The notes below the pieces were generated by a model. That model did not search any database and had not been told where the DNA came from. It saw only the letters and a list, made by a program, of their open reading frames with translations. From positions 248,001 through 312,000 of the forward strand of contig NZ_JAMQYE010000001.1 in NCBI RefSeq assembly GCF_023721795.1: 64,000 bases of DNA. The letters are read 5' to 3'. Position 1 is the stretch's first letter; every line of letters begins with the position of its first letter. A program made the position numbers and the translations under genes. Below are positions 17,221 through 26,549 of the stretch, piece by piece. This stretch comes from Zeimonas sediminis. GTDB taxonomy: Bacteria; Pseudomonadota; Gammaproteobacteria; Burkholderiales; Burkholderiaceae_E.

Positions 17221-18066
17221 TCAGCTGGCCGGCGGCAGCCAGCCGAGCAGGGCGTCGAGCCCGTTGTGGTTGATCGCGAAGGTGGTCTTCTCGCGCACGA
17301 CCGGCTTGGCGCGGTACGCGACCGAGACGCCGGCGATGCCCATCATCTCCAGGTCGTTGGCGCCGTCGCCCACCGCGATTGCCTGCGCCGTCGGGCAGCC
17401 GATCCGGGCGCACGCGTCCTCGAGCGCCTGCCGCTTGCCGCTCGCGTTGACGATCTTGCCGACCAGGCCCCCGGTGAGCCTGCCGCCGGCGATCTCCAGC
17501 GTGTTGGAGCGGGTGAAGTCGATGCCGAGCCGCGCCTTGAGGCGGTCGGTGAAGAAGGTGAAGCCGCCCGAGACGAGCAGGATCTTCAGGCCGGCTGCCT
17601 TAAGTTGCGCGACCAGCCGCTCGGCGCCGGGGGTCAGCCGCACCCGCTCGTCCCACACCTTCTGCAGCGTCTCCTCGGGCAGGCCCTCGAGCAGCGCGAC
17701 CCGCCGGCGCAGGCTCTCGTCGTAGTCGGCGATCTCGCCGCGCATCGCGGCCTCGGTGATCGCGGCGACCTCGGCCTTGCGGCCCACGAAGTCGGCGATC
17801 TCGTCCACGCACTCGATCGTGATCAGCGTGGAGTCCATGTCGAAGGCCGCGATGCGGTAGTCGGCCAGCGTCGCGCCCTGCGGCACCAGGCCGGCGTCGA
17901 CCGCCTGTTCGTCGGCCAGGCGGGCGGCCCGCTCGCGGTCGATGCGCACGCCGCGCCACGCGGCGAGCGCGGGCTCGCGCCGGTCGGGCGAGCGGCCCAC
18001 CGCCTCGGCGAAGGACCGGACGGCGGCGTCGCCGAGTTCGGGGTGCTGGATGATCAGGTCGGTCAT
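17221..18066 (-). CDS. serB: Phosphoserine phosphatase SerB
   Basis: 281 residues. HAD-superfamily phosphatase: the catalytic motif AAFDMDST has nucleophile Asp76 and acid Asp78; motif II is LLVSGGFTFF; motif III/IV is VGDGANDLEMM near the C-terminus. An N-terminal 65-residue divergent ACT-like region precedes it, as in other long SerB proteins. It hydrolyses 3-phosphoserine to serine, the last step of serine synthesis. Downstream of mfd with a 46-base gap and upstream of the MAPEG gene. Confidence 0.95.
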   Translation of the reverse strand: MTDLIIQHPELGDAAVRSFAEAVGRSPDRREPALAAWRGVRIDRERAARLADEQAVDAGLVPQGATLADYRIAAFDMDSTLITIECVDEIADFVGRKAEVAAITEAAMRGEIADYDESLRRRVALLEGLPEETLQKVWDERVRLTPGAERLVAQLKAAGLKILLVSGGFTFFTDRLKARLGIDFTRSNTLEIAGGRLTGGLVGKIVNASGKRQALEDACARIGCPTAQAIAVGDGANDLEMMGIAGVSVAYRAKPVVREKTTFAINHNGLDALLGWLPPAS

Positions 18067-18112
18067 CGTCGTGTCGGGGGTTGCGGCCGGTCGGCCGGGT
18101 GCGCGTGCGGCA

Positions 18113-21100
18113 TCAGTCCGCGAGCGCGTCGAGGATCTCGCGGATCCGCTGCACGCGCAGCGAGAGGTCCGGGGTGGCCAGCGTGAAGCGCAGGCGGTCC
18201 TGGCCGGACAGCTTGACGTCGCGCCGCGACTGGATCAGCGCGATGATGCGGGCCGGGTCGATCGGCGGGTTCGGCCGGAACTGCACGACGATCGTGTCCG
18301 GCGAGGCGTCGATCTTGGCCACGCCGAGCGGCTTCGAGACGATGCGCAGCCGGTGCGTCTCCAGCAGCGCGCGCGCCGCGTCGGGAAGCTTTCCGAAGCG
18401 GTCGACGAGTTCCTCGCGCAGGCCGTCGAGCGCGTCCCGGGTCTCGCAGTTGGCCATCCGCTTGTACAGGGTCAGCCGCTCGTGCACGTCTGCGCAGTAG
18501 TCGGCCGGCAGCAGCGCCGGCACGTGCAGGTTGATCTCGGTGGTCGCGGACAGCGGCGCGCTCAGGTCCGGCTCGCGACCCGCCTTCAGCGAGCGCACCG
18601 CCTCGTTGAGCATCTCGGTGTACAGCGCGAAGCCGACCTCCTTCATGTCGCCGGACTGGTTCTCGCCGAGCACCTCGCCCGCGCCGCGGATCTCCAGGTC
18701 GTGCATCGCCAGGTAGAAGCCCGAGCCGAGCTCCTCCATCATCTGGATCGCCTCCAGCCGCTTGGCCGCGTCCTTGGTGATCGCCGACTCGTCGGGGATC
18801 AGCAGGTAGGCATAGGCCTGGTGGTGCGAGCGCCCGACCCGGCCGCGCAGCTGGTGCAGCTGCGCAAGGCCGAAGCGGTCGGCCCGGTGCATCACGATGG
18901 TGTTGGCGGTCGGCACGTCGATGCCGGTCTCGATGATCGTCGTGCACAGCAGCACGTTGAAGCGCTGCTGGTGGAAGTCGCGCATCACCCGCTCGAGCTC
19001 GCGCTCGGGCATCTGGCCGTGGGCCACCGCGATCCGCGCCTCGGGCACCAGCTCGGCGAGGCGCTGGCGGCGGTTCTCGATCGTTTCGACCTCGTTGTGC
19101 AGGAAGTAGACCTGGCCGCCGCGCTTGAGCTCTCGAAGCAGCGCCTCGCGGATCGTGCCGTCGGACTCGCGGCGCACGAAGGTCTTGATCGCCAGGCGCT
19201 TCTGCGGCGCGGTGGCGATCACCGAGAAGTCGCGGATGCCCTCGAGGCTCATCGCCAGCGTGCGCGGGATCGGCGTGGCGGTCAGCGTGAGCACGTCGAC
19301 CTCGGCCCGCAGCGCCTTCAGCGCCTCCTTCTGCCGAACGCCGAAGCGATGCTCCTCGTCGATGATGACCAGGCCCAGGCGCGGGAACTTCAGTTCGGGC
19401 GACAGCAGCTTGTGCGTGCCGATCACGATGTCGACCTCGCCCTTCGCGATGCCGTCGAGCGCCGCCTTCGTCTCCTTGCCCGAGCGGAAGCGCGACAGCT
19501 CGGCGAGCTTGACCGGCCAGTTCGCGAAGCGGTCGGAGAAGGTCTGGAAGTGCTGCTCGGCCAGCAGCGTGGTGGGCGTGAGGACCGCGACCTGCTTGCC
19601 GTCGGCCACGGCCACGAAGGCCGCGCGCAGCGCGACCTCGGTCTTGCCGAAGCCGACGTCGCCGCAGACCAGCCGGTCCATCGGCTTGCCCGAGACCATG
19701 TCCTGCACGACCGCGTGGATCGCGGCGAGCTGGTCCGGGGTCTCCTCGAAGCCGAAGCCGTCGGCGAAGGCCTCGTAGTCGTTCATCTGCAGCGTAAACG
19801 CGTGCCCGGTGCGCGCGGCGCGGCGCGCGTACAGGTTCAGCAGCTCGGCCGCGGCGTCGCGCGCCTGCTGGGCGGCCTTGCGCCGCGCCTTCTCCCACTG
19901 GCCGGAGCCGAGCTGGTGCAGCGGCGCCTCGTCGGGATTGGCGCCGCTGTAGCGCCCGATCACGTGCAGTTGGGAGACGGGCACGTAGAGCGTGGCCTGC
20001 CCGGCATAGCTGAGGTGCAGGAACTCGGTGGGGCCGTCGCCGAGGTCCATCGTGACCAGCCCTTCGTAGCGGCCGATGCCGTGCTGGACGTGCACGACCG
20101 GGTCGCCGACCTTCAGTTCGGACAGGTCGCGGATGATCGAGTCGACGTCGGTCTGCGTCTCGCGCAGCCCGCGCCGCGTGCGCCGGACCGTGCCGGCGAA
20201 GAGTTCGGCCTCGGTGACGATCGCCAGTCGGCCGGCGGCCAGCTCGAAGCCGTCGTGCAGGGGGCCGACGGCAAGCGCCGCATCGTCGGCCCCGGCGGCG
20301 AAGGCGCTCCAGTCGTCGATCGCCGGCAGCGTGACGCCGTGGTCGAGCAGCAGCTGCGACAGGGTCTCGCGGCGGCCCGGCGATTCGGCGACGATCAGCT
20401 TGCGGCCGGGGTGCGCGGCCAGGAAGCTCGCGAGCCGCTCGACCGGGTTCTGGGCGCGCCGGTCGACCGCGAGGCCGGGCAGCGCGGCAGCGAAGCCGTC
20501 GACGCCTGATGCCGCCTCGGCCGCCGCACCGGCGGGAGGGAACTCGGCCGCCGTACCGGCGGGAACGGTCTCGCCGGCCGCCATGCCGGTCGCGGGCGCC
20601 TGGCCCGGCCGCGCGAGCGCCCAGCGGCCGAATCGCTTCGCGTCGGTGAAGAAGCGCTCGGCGTCGATGAAGACCTCGTCGGGCGAGAGCAGCGGCCGCT
20701 CCGGGTCGTGGGCGAGGAAGCGGTGGCGCTGCGCGATGTCGTCGCCGAAGGCGCGGGCCGCCCGCTCGATGTCGCCGTGCGACACGACGAGCGTCTGCTC
20801 CGGCAGGTAGTCGAAGAGGGTGGCGGTCTCGTCGAAGAACAGCGGCAGCCAGTACTCGATGCCGGCCGGCGCGATGCCGTTGCCGACGTCGCGATAGAGC
20901 GGGCTCTTCGACGGGTCGCCCTCGAAGCGCTCGCGCCAGCGCCCGCGGAAGGCGGTGCGCGCGGCCTCGTCCATCGGGAACTCGCGGCCCGGCAGCAGCC
21001 TGACCTTCTCGATCGGGTACAGGCTGCGCTGCGTGTCCGGGTCGAAGGTGCGGATCGACTCGATCTCGTCGCCGAACAGGTCGAGCCGGTAGGGCAGGGT

Positions 21101-21778
21101 CGAGCCCATCGGGAAGAGGTCGATCAGCCCGCCGCGCACGCAGTACTCGCCCGGGTGCACGACCTGCGACACGTGGTCGTAGCCGGCCAGCGTGAGCTGC
21201 GAGCGCAGTCGCTTCTCGTCGAGCGACTGGCCCTTGTGGAAGTGGAAGGTGTGCGAGGCGAGGAAGGCCGGCGGCGCGAGCCGGTGCAGCGCTGTCGTCG
21301 CGGGCACCAGCAACACGTCGACGTCGTTGCGGTGAAGCGCGTACAGCGTCGACAGCCGCTCGGAGATCAGGTCTTCGTGAGGGGAGAAGGCGTCCCAGGG
21401 CAGCGTCTCCCAGTCCGGGAGCAGGCGGGTGCGCAGCGACGGCGCGAACCAGCCGATCTCGACGGCCAGCCGCTGGGCGTCGACGGCCGCCGCGCAGACG
21501 ATCGCGAGGGTCCGGCCGCCGCGCGCCTCACGCACGGCCAGCGCGGCCAGCAGCAGCGCGTCGGACGAGCCGTGGCATGGCGGCAGCGCGCGGACCTTGC
21601 CGGGGGCCGGCGCGGGAATCGCCTCGACGGCGGCAAGGCGCAGCGCGCGCTCGGCATCGTGCCGGGCGCTCGCCGGGGCATCGCCCGGTCGGCGGGCGTC
21701 CGCGCCAGGTGTCGCTCCGGTGGGGCGGTCCTCGGCGGGGGCGCCGCCGTGCTCGGGCTGCAGGGCGGTGGAGGTCAA
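18113..21778 (-). CDS. mfd: Transcription-repair coupling factor Mfd
   Basis: 1221 residues. Order of domains: UvrB-like N-terminal module ([19 protein letters not shown]), the RNA-polymerase interaction (CarD-like) domain around [20 protein letters not shown], and SF2 translocase motifs [16 protein letters not shown] (Walker A), [10 protein letters not shown] (DEEH), [12 protein letters not shown] and [16 protein letters not shown], then the C-terminal TRCF domain. Mfd displaces stalled RNA polymerase and recruits UvrA. A 25-residue Ala/Pro/Gly insertion encoded by short repeats near 20510-20580 separates the N-terminal domains and looks like a flexible linker. Divergent from ispD. Confidence 0.97.
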   Translation of the reverse strand: MTSTALQPEHGGAPAEDRPTGATPGADARRPGDAPASARHDAERALRLAAVEAIPAPAPGKVRALPPCHGSSDALLLAALAVREARGGRTLAIVCAAAVDAQRLAVEIGWFAPSLRTRLLPDWETLPWDAFSPHEDLISERLSTLYALHRNDVDVLLVPATTALHRLAPPAFLASHTFHFHKGQSLDEKRLRSQLTLAGYDHVSQVVHPGEYCVRGGLIDLFPMGSTLPYRLDLFGDEIESIRTFDPDTQRSLYPIEKVRLLPGREFPMDEAARTAFRGRWRERFEGDPSKSPLYRDVGNGIAPAGIEYWLPLFFDETATLFDYLPEQTLVVSHGDIERAARAFGDDIAQRHRFLAHDPERPLLSPDEVFIDAERFFTDAKRFGRWALARPGQAPATGMAAGETVPAGTAAEFPPAGAAAEAASGVDGFAAALPGLAVDRRAQNPVERLASFLAAHPGRKLIVAESPGRRETLSQLLLDHGVTLPAIDDWSAFAAGADDAALAVGPLHDGFELAAGRLAIVTEAELFAGTVRRTRRGLRETQTDVDSIIRDLSELKVGDPVVHVQHGIGRYEGLVTMDLGDGPTEFLHLSYAGQATLYVPVSQLHVIGRYSGANPDEAPLHQLGSGQWEKARRKAAQQARDAAAELLNLYARRAARTGHAFTLQMNDYEAFADGFGFEETPDQLAAIHAVVQDMVSGKPMDRLVCGDVGFGKTEVALRAAFVAVADGKQVAVLTPTTLLAEQHFQTFSDRFANWPVKLAELSRFRSGKETKAALDGIAKGEVDIVIGTHKLLSPELKFPRLGLVIIDEEHRFGVRQKEALKALRAEVDVLTLTATPIPRTLAMSLEGIRDFSVIATAPQKRLAIKTFVRRESDGTIREALLRELKRGGQVYFLHNEVETIENRRQRLAELVPEARIAVAHGQMPERELERVMRDFHQQRFNVLLCTTIIETGIDVPTANTIVMHRADRFGLAQLHQLRGRVGRSHHQAYAYLLIPDESAITKDAAKRLEAIQMMEELGSGFYLAMHDLEIRGAGEVLGENQSGDMKEVGFALYTEMLNEAVRSLKAGREPDLSAPLSATTEINLHVPALLPADYCADVHERLTLYKRMANCETRDALDGLREELVDRFGKLPDAARALLETHRLRIVSKPLGVAKIDASPDTIVVQFRPNPPIDPARIIALIQSRRDVKLSGQDRLRFTLATPDLSLRVQRIREILDALAD

Positions 21779-21831
21779 GTCGGAATCCGTTCGGGCACCG
21801 CGCGGCCGGCCCGGCTCGCTGCGGCGAAAGC

Positions 21832-21843
21832 TTAGAATTCTAA
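21832..21843. promoter_or_regulatory. Palindromic back-to-back -10 elements between mfd and ispD
   Basis: TTAGAATTCTAA is a perfect palindrome in otherwise GC-rich DNA. It reads TAGAAT on both strands (21833-21838 plus, 21842-21837 minus), so the same bases could act as -10 of ispD and of mfd. No good -35 is visible on either side. It could also be an operator. Confidence 0.4.
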
Positions 21844-21873
21844 CTTTTCCGACTCGCTCCCGACGATTCCGCG

Positions 21874-22599
21874 ATGACGACGACCGCCGGCGCGCCGCGC
21901 TGCCTGGCCGTGATGCCTGCCGGCGGCACCGGTTCGAGGCTCGGCGCCGAGGTGCCGAAGCAGTACCTCGACCTGCGGGGCGAGCCGATGATCGCGCGCG
22001 CCGCGCGCGGGCTTCTGGCCGCGCCCTGGATCGAGCGGCTCGTGGTCGTCGTGGCGCCCGGCGATCGGCGCGCCGAGGCCGCGCTCGCGGGCCTGCCGCG
22101 CACGACCCTGCTGCGCGAGGGCGGCCCGACCCGTCGCGACACGGTGCTGGCCGGACTGCGCTGCCTGCAGCGCGAGCACGCCGCGGGTCCGCTCGACTGG
22201 GCGCTGGTGCACGATGCGGCGCGCCCCGGCCTGGACCTCGCCACGCTCGACGGCCTGCGCGATGCGCTGGCCGGCGATCCGGTCGGCGGCCTGCTGGCGT
22301 TGCCGGTCAGCGACACGGTCAAGCGCGCCGACTCGGCGGACGCGCCGCGGGTGGCCGGCACGCTCCAGCGCGAGGGGCTCTGGCTGGCCCAGACGCCGCA
22401 GATGTTCAGGCTGGGCCCGCTGCTCGATGCGCTGGCCCGCTTTCCCGAGGTGACCGACGAGGCTGCCGCGATCGAGCGCGCCGGCCTGGCGCCGCGCCTG
22501 GTCGCCGGCTCGCGCGCGAACTTCAAGGTGACCACCGCGGACGATCTCGAACTGATGCGGCGCCTGCTGGCGGACGCGCGGCCCGCGCCGCCCGAATGA
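21874..22599 (+). CDS. ispD: 2-C-methyl-D-erythritol 4-phosphate cytidylyltransferase IspD
   Basis: 241 residues. N-terminal nucleotide-binding motif [19 protein letters not shown], followed by [23 protein letters not shown] and [10 protein letters not shown], all standard IspD motifs. It couples CTP to methylerythritol phosphate in the non-mevalonate isoprenoid pathway. ispF follows 29 bases on, so the two consecutive-pathway genes form an operon. Isoprenoid precursors made here also feed the squalene genes hpnCDE further along. Confidence 0.96.
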   Translation: MTTTAGAPRCLAVMPAGGTGSRLGAEVPKQYLDLRGEPMIARAARGLLAAPWIERLVVVVAPGDRRAEAALAGLPRTTLLREGGPTRRDTVLAGLRCLQREHAAGPLDWALVHDAARPGLDLATLDGLRDALAGDPVGGLLALPVSDTVKRADSADAPRVAGTLQREGLWLAQTPQMFRLGPLLDALARFPEVTDEAAAIERAGLAPRLVAGSRANFKVTTADDLELMRRLLADARPAPPE

Positions 22600-22628
22600 G
22601 GCCGCGCCGCGCCGACCAGGAGGACCCG

Positions 22629-23147
22629 ATGAACGACGAATCCGCACCCCTTGCCGCCGGCGGCGGCCCGGCCTTCCGGATCGGCCAGGGCTGGGACGTT
22701 CACGCGCTGGTTCCCGGCCGCCAGCTGATCGTGGGCGGCGTCGCGATCCCGCACACGCACGGGCTGCTCGGCCACTCCGACGCCGACGTGCTGCTGCACG
22801 CGATCACCGACGCGATCCTCGGGGCGGCGGCGCTCGGCGACATCGGGCGGCACTTTCCCGACACCGATCCCGCCTTCGCCGGCGCCGACAGCGTCGCCCT
22901 GCTGGCCGAGGCGACGCGACGCGTGCGCGCGGCCGGCTTCGAGATCGGCAACGTCGACGCCACGATCGTTGCGCAGGCGCCGAAGATGGCGCCGCACATC
23001 GCCGCGATGGTCGCGCGCATCGCGGCCGCGCTCGGCGTCGACCCGGGCCGCGTGAACGTGAAGGCCAAGACCAGCGAGCGGCTCGGCTACCTGGGCCGCG
23101 GCGAGGCGATCGCGGCCGACGCGGTCGCTCTGCTGGTGCGCGGCTGA
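22629..23147 (+). CDS. ispF: 2-C-methyl-D-erythritol 2,4-cyclodiphosphate synthase IspF
   Basis: 172 residues from ATG 22629. Motifs: GQGWDVHAL and [19 protein letters not shown] hold the metal-binding Asp and His residues; HFPDTDP and [20 protein letters not shown] complete the family pattern. A trimeric enzyme that cyclises CDP-ME 2-phosphate. It follows ispD; the N-terminus is about ten residues longer than in E. coli IspF. Confidence 0.96.
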   Translation: MNDESAPLAAGGGPAFRIGQGWDVHALVPGRQLIVGGVAIPHTHGLLGHSDADVLLHAITDAILGAAALGDIGRHFPDTDPAFAGADSVALLAEATRRVRAAGFEIGNVDATIVAQAPKMAPHIAAMVARIAAALGVDPGRVNVKAKTSERLGYLGRGEAIAADAVALLVRG

Positions 23148-23252
23148 AGCGCGCCCGGCAGGGGCTGCGCGCTGCGTTATAGTCTCCCCCGACCCGGACC
23201 GGCGCCCCGCATGCGGACCGGCCCGAACGGCATTCATTCGAGGAGAGGATCG

Positions 23253-24623
23253 ATGGGCGATCAAGTGAAGTACCTGCTGGACGAGAGCAGGATCCCGAAG
23301 CACTGGTACAACATCCAGGCCGACCTTCCGAAGGCGCTGCCGCCGGTGCTGCACCCCGGCACGATGAAGCCGGTCGGCCCCGACGACCTCGCGCCGCTGT
23401 TCCCGATGGCGCTGATCATGCAGGAGGTCACCACCGAGCGCGAGATCGAGATCCCCGAGCCGGTGCGCGACATCTATCGCGTGTGGCGTCCGGCGCCGCT
23501 GTTCCGCGCGCGCCGCCTCGAGCAGGCGCTGGGCACGCCGGCCAAGATCTTCTACAAGTACGAGGGCGTGAGCCCGGCGGGCAGCCACAAGCCGAACACC
23601 GCGGTCGCCCAGGCCTTCTACAACAAGGAGGCCGGCGTCACCCGCCTGACCACCGAGACCGGCGCCGGCCAGTGGGGCTCGTCGCTGGCCTTCGCCGGCG
23701 CGCTGTTCGGCATCGACGTCACGGTCTTCCAGGTGCGCGTTTCCTACGACCAGAAGCCGTATCGCCGCGCGCTGATGGAGTCCTACGGCGCGCGCTGCGT
23801 CGCGTCGCCGTCCAGCGAGACCGAGTACGGCCGCGCGGTGCTCGCGCAGCGTCCCGACCACCCGGGCAGCCTCGGCATCGCGATCTCCGAGGCGGTGGAG
23901 ATCGCCGCGCAGCGCGAGGACACCAAGTACGCGCTCGGCTCGGTTCTCAACCACGTGCTGCTGCACCAGACCGTGGTCGGCCTGGAGGCGATCGAGCAGA
24001 TGGAGATGGCCGACGCATATCCGGACGTGATCGTCGGCTGCACCGGCGGCGGCTCGAACTTCGCCGGCATCACCTTTCCGTTCATCGGCGCGGGGCTGCG
24101 CGGCGGCGCCAAGCCGCGCATCGTGGCGGTCGAGCCGGCCGCCTGCCCGTCGCTCACGCGCGGCAAGTACGCGTACGACTTCGGCGACACCGGGCACATG
24201 ACGCCGCTCACGAAGATGCACACGCTGGGCTCGACCTTCACGCCGCCGGGCTTCCACGCGGGCGGCCTGCGCTACCACGGCATGGCGCCGCTGGTCTCGC
24301 ACCTGAAGGAGCTGGGCCTGATCGAGGCGGTCGCCTACCACCAGGTCGAATGCTTCGCCGCCGGCATCCAGTTCGCGCGCACCGAAGGCATCCTGCCCGC
24401 GCCGGAGGCCAACCACGCGGTCAAGGGCGCGATCGAGGAGGCGCTGCGCTGCAAGCGGGAAGGGCGCTCGGAGACGATCCTGTTCAACCTGTGCGGCCAC
24501 GGCCACTTCGACATGCAGGCCTACATGGACTACGCGTCGGGCAAGCTGACCGACCAGAAGTACGACGAGAAGGAGCTGGCGATGGCCCTTTCGGGCCTGC
24601 CCAGCGTGCCCGAGCCCGCCTGA
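23253..24623 (+). CDS. TrpB2-type (TrpB-like) PLP-dependent tryptophan synthase beta homologue
   Basis: 456 residues from ATG 23253, which has AGGAGAGG a few bases upstream. The PLP lysine is in [12 protein letters not shown], the phosphate-binding glycine loop in [12 protein letters not shown], and the catalytic-region [12 protein letters not shown] is the TrpB2 version of the ETGAGQHG motif. Proteins of this subgroup are longer than TrpB1, usually occur without a TrpA partner, and can use serine plus indole or phosphoserine. No trpA is nearby. Possible role: indole salvage or serine deamination. It starts a group with a small GNAT protein and a lipoate-ligase-like protein. A TATAGT at 23178-23183 could be its -10. 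Confidence 0.9.
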   Translation: MGDQVKYLLDESRIPKHWYNIQADLPKALPPVLHPGTMKPVGPDDLAPLFPMALIMQEVTTEREIEIPEPVRDIYRVWRPAPLFRARRLEQALGTPAKIFYKYEGVSPAGSHKPNTAVAQAFYNKEAGVTRLTTETGAGQWGSSLAFAGALFGIDVTVFQVRVSYDQKPYRRALMESYGARCVASPSSETEYGRAVLAQRPDHPGSLGIAISEAVEIAAQREDTKYALGSVLNHVLLHQTVVGLEAIEQMEMADAYPDVIVGCTGGGSNFAGITFPFIGAGLRGGAKPRIVAVEPAACPSLTRGKYAYDFGDTGHMTPLTKMHTLGSTFTPPGFHAGGLRYHGMAPLVSHLKELGLIEAVAYHQVECFAAGIQFARTEGILPAPEANHAVKGAIEEALRCKREGRSETILFNLCGHGHFDMQAYMDYASGKLTDQKYDEKELAMALSGLPSVPEPA

Positions 24624-24682
24624 GGCAAGGGTCGGGCGGGGCGCCCGGCGTGGCGCCCCGCGCAAGCGAGAACGGAGCCGGC

Positions 24683-24967
24683 ATGCAGGTCGAGGTTCGA
24701 CACGACGAGGCGGCGTCGCGATTCGAGGCCACCGTGGAAGGGCTGCTCTGCCGGGCCGACTACCGGCTCGACGGCGACACGATGCGGGTCTTCCACACCG
24801 AGGTGCCGCCCGCCCTCGAGGGGCGCGGCATCGCTGCGGAGCTGGTGCGCGCGCTGTTCGCGCATGCCGCCGACCGGGGCCTGAAGGTCGACCCCCTCTG
24901 CTCCTACGTGCGCGCCTGGGCGCGGCGCCATCCCGAGGTGCAGGGCCTGCTCGCGCGCGGCAGCTGA
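24683..24967 (+). CDS. Small GNAT-type N-acetyltransferase (COG2388/YjdJ-like)
   Basis: 94 residues, with CGGAG before the ATG. RHDEAASRFEATVEG and LDGDTMRVFHTEVPPALEGRGIAAELVRA are the pattern of the minimal GNAT_2 family, where GRGIA is the acetyl-CoA pyrophosphate loop; DPLCSYVRAWARRHPE closes the fold with the conserved cysteine-tyrosine pair. Substrate unknown. It lies 59 bases after the TrpB2 gene and 20 before the lipoate-ligase-like gene, on the same strand. Confidence 0.85.
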   Translation: MQVEVRHDEAASRFEATVEGLLCRADYRLDGDTMRVFHTEVPPALEGRGIAAELVRALFAHAADRGLKVDPLCSYVRAWARRHPEVQGLLARGS

Positions 24968-24987
24968 GCCTCGCCCGCCCGATCGCG

Positions 24988-25704
24988 ATGCCGGTCCACA
25001 CCGACGCCGCCGGCGAGCAGGCCTGGAACTCGGCCGCGATCTCGGCGCGCCCGGCTTCGGTCGCCTCGCGGGTCTGGCTGTGGCCGAGGCCGGCGATCGT
25101 GCTGGGTTGCGCGCAGCGCGGTCTCGCCGAGGCAGTGCGCGATCGTGTCGGAAGCCGGATCGAGGTGCGGGTTCGCGAGGCGGGTGGCGGCGCGGTGCTG
25201 GTCGGACCCTGGATGATCGGGGTGTCGCTGGTGCTGCCCGCGAGCGATCCTCGCGCCGGACGGTCGCCTACCGACGGCTACGCCTGGCTGTCGCTGCGCC
25301 TGGTCGAGGCTTTGCGCTCTGCGGGCTGCAACGCGCGGGCCGTGCCTCCCGCGGAACTGCGAGGCAGCGCGCCGGATGGGGCGCCCGCGGCGGCCCCGCG
25401 TGCGGACGCCTGGCCTTCGGCGACGCCTGTGACCTGGGCCTGCTTCGGCTCGCTGTCGCCGTGGGAGATCGTCGATGCGCGCGGCCGCAAGCTGGTCGGG
25501 CTTGCGCAGCGGCGCACGCGCGACGCGGTGCTGCTGGTGGCCGGGGTGCTCGCGACCGAGCCGCAGTGGGAGATACTTTGCAGCGCGATGGGTTATCCGG
25601 GCGACGCGCAGCGGCTGCGGCAGCTGACCGCGGCCTGCCTGCCGACGGGCGCGCAGGCGACCGAACTTTCGGCCCGGATCGAGGCGGAGATCGCGCGGTA
25701 CTGA
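24988..25704 (+). CDS. Lipoate-protein ligase A / BPL-LplA-LipB superfamily protein
   Basis: 238 residues, cytoplasmic. REAGGGAVLVGPWMIGVSLVLP corresponds to the substrate-binding RxxGGGAVxHxxG loop of lipoate/biotin protein ligases, and the later GRKLVGLAQRR carries the catalytic lysine with the small-residue stretch expected (KxxGxAQ). The family transfers lipoate or octanoate onto 2-oxoacid dehydrogenases or GcvH. The protein is shorter than E. coli LplA and lacks the accessory C-terminal domain, and the loop His is absent, so the exact substrate is uncertain. Followed by a long hairpin in the gap to DUF3501. Confidence 0.75.
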   Translation: MPVHTDAAGEQAWNSAAISARPASVASRVWLWPRPAIVLGCAQRGLAEAVRDRVGSRIEVRVREAGGGAVLVGPWMIGVSLVLPASDPRAGRSPTDGYAWLSLRLVEALRSAGCNARAVPPAELRGSAPDGAPAAAPRADAWPSATPVTWACFGSLSPWEIVDARGRKLVGLAQRRTRDAVLLVAGVLATEPQWEILCSAMGYPGDAQRLRQLTAACLPTGAQATELSARIEAEIARY

Positions 25705-25732
25705 TCCGCTCGCGGGCTGTCCGCGCCGCTCA

Positions 25733-25856
25733 GAGCGTGTGAAGAAATCGTAGCGAGCGGCCCGAGGTCGCGTCGAGAAGCGCAGCCGTACGGAGGAGTA
25801 CGGCGAGCATCGCAGGTGCGAGACCGGGCCGCGCAGTAGATTTATTCACACGCTCT
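25733..25856. repeat. About 124-bp imperfect hairpin between the lipoate-ligase-like and DUF3501 genes
   Basis: Outer arms AGAGCGTGTGAA (25733-25744) and its complement (25845-25856) pair perfectly and continue with one mismatch to 18 bp. Further inside, CGGCCCG pairs with CGGGCCG, and the apex is GCCGTAC-GGAGGA-GTACGGC. The right end touches the last base of the DUF3501 stop codon. The two flanking genes converge here, so it may act as a bidirectional terminator. Similar long-hairpin repeats occur in many betaproteobacteria (recollection, not checked). Confidence 0.75.
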
Positions 25857-26452
25857 CAGGCCAGGTCGCCCACCAGCGCCGCGCGAGTCTCTGCCGAAAC
25901 CGGCTCCTGCGAGGCCTTGTAGTTCGCGTGGTCCACGCCGATCGACAGCGGCACGCCGTACTTCAGCGCGGCGGCCATGTCCTCGGTCAGCTCGAAGCGC
26001 ATGAAGTGCACCGACGAGGTCTTCTCCTCGTTCTCGCGCTCCAGGTCCTCGTCGGCGATCGCGTAGACCTTCGGGGAGCCTTCGACCTGCACCCAGACCT
26101 TGTCCTCGATGCCGATCAGCTTCGCGAGCTCGCGCTTGCGCACGTCGGCGTCCTCGTACTCGATCAGCATCGTGGCCTTCAGGTTGCGGCCGTCCGGGAT
26201 CAGCGGGTTGTAGGCCTCGAGCTCGTGCTCGATGCCTTCTTCCTCGAAGATCTTCTCGATGCGCAGCATCTCCTGGATCTGGTAGCGGACCGTCAGCTCG
26301 TCCTCGAACAGCAGCGTGACGTGCTCGCCCAGATGGACGGTGCGGTGCTTCTTGTGCTCGATGACCTTCTTGCGGAACTCGGGCCGCGCCTTGGCGTAGG
26401 CCTCGAGGGTCATCAGCGAGTCACGGGTGACTTTCGGCATTTCGTGTTCCAT
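25856..26452 (-). CDS. DUF3501 family protein
   Basis: 198 residues; a second ATG at 26440 gives MPKVTRDSLMTLE, the more usual N-terminus, and neither start has a decisive Shine-Dalgarno. Soluble and acidic. Conserved stretches HRTVHLGEHVTLLFEDELTVRYQIQEMLR and NPLIPDGRNLKATMLIEY identify DUF3501. No catalytic motif is known. It is the last gene of a group with an Fe-S oxidoreductase and rubrerythrin, an association I recognise from other proteobacteria and which suggests a role in peroxide or iron stress. A long hairpin separates it from the Fe-S gene. Confidence 0.85.
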   Translation of the reverse strand: MEHEMPKVTRDSLMTLEAYAKARPEFRKKVIEHKKHRTVHLGEHVTLLFEDELTVRYQIQEMLRIEKIFEEEGIEHELEAYNPLIPDGRNLKATMLIEYEDADVRKRELAKLIGIEDKVWVQVEGSPKVYAIADEDLERENEEKTSSVHFMRFELTEDMAAALKYGVPLSIGVDHANYKASQEPVSAETRAALVGDLA

Positions 26453-26460
26453 TCATCGAT

Positions 26461-26539
26461 CCGGAGCGGGGCGTGGGACCCGGTTCGACCAAGCGTGTAT
26501 CGGGGAGCGACTCGAACCGGGTCCCACGCCCCGGTCCGG
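26461..26539. repeat. 28-bp inverted repeat between the Fe-S oxidoreductase and DUF3501 genes
   Basis: Arms 26461-26488 and 26512-26539 are complementary over 28 bases with one mismatch (core GGGGCGTGGGACCCGG), with a 23-base loop. It lies within the probable rubrerythrin operon, between the Fe-S gene stop and the DUF3501 start, and has no T-run. On the mRNA it would form a very stable stem whose end is nine bases from the first DUF3501 ATG. Confidence 0.8.
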
Positions 26540-26549
26540 GTCGACTGAC

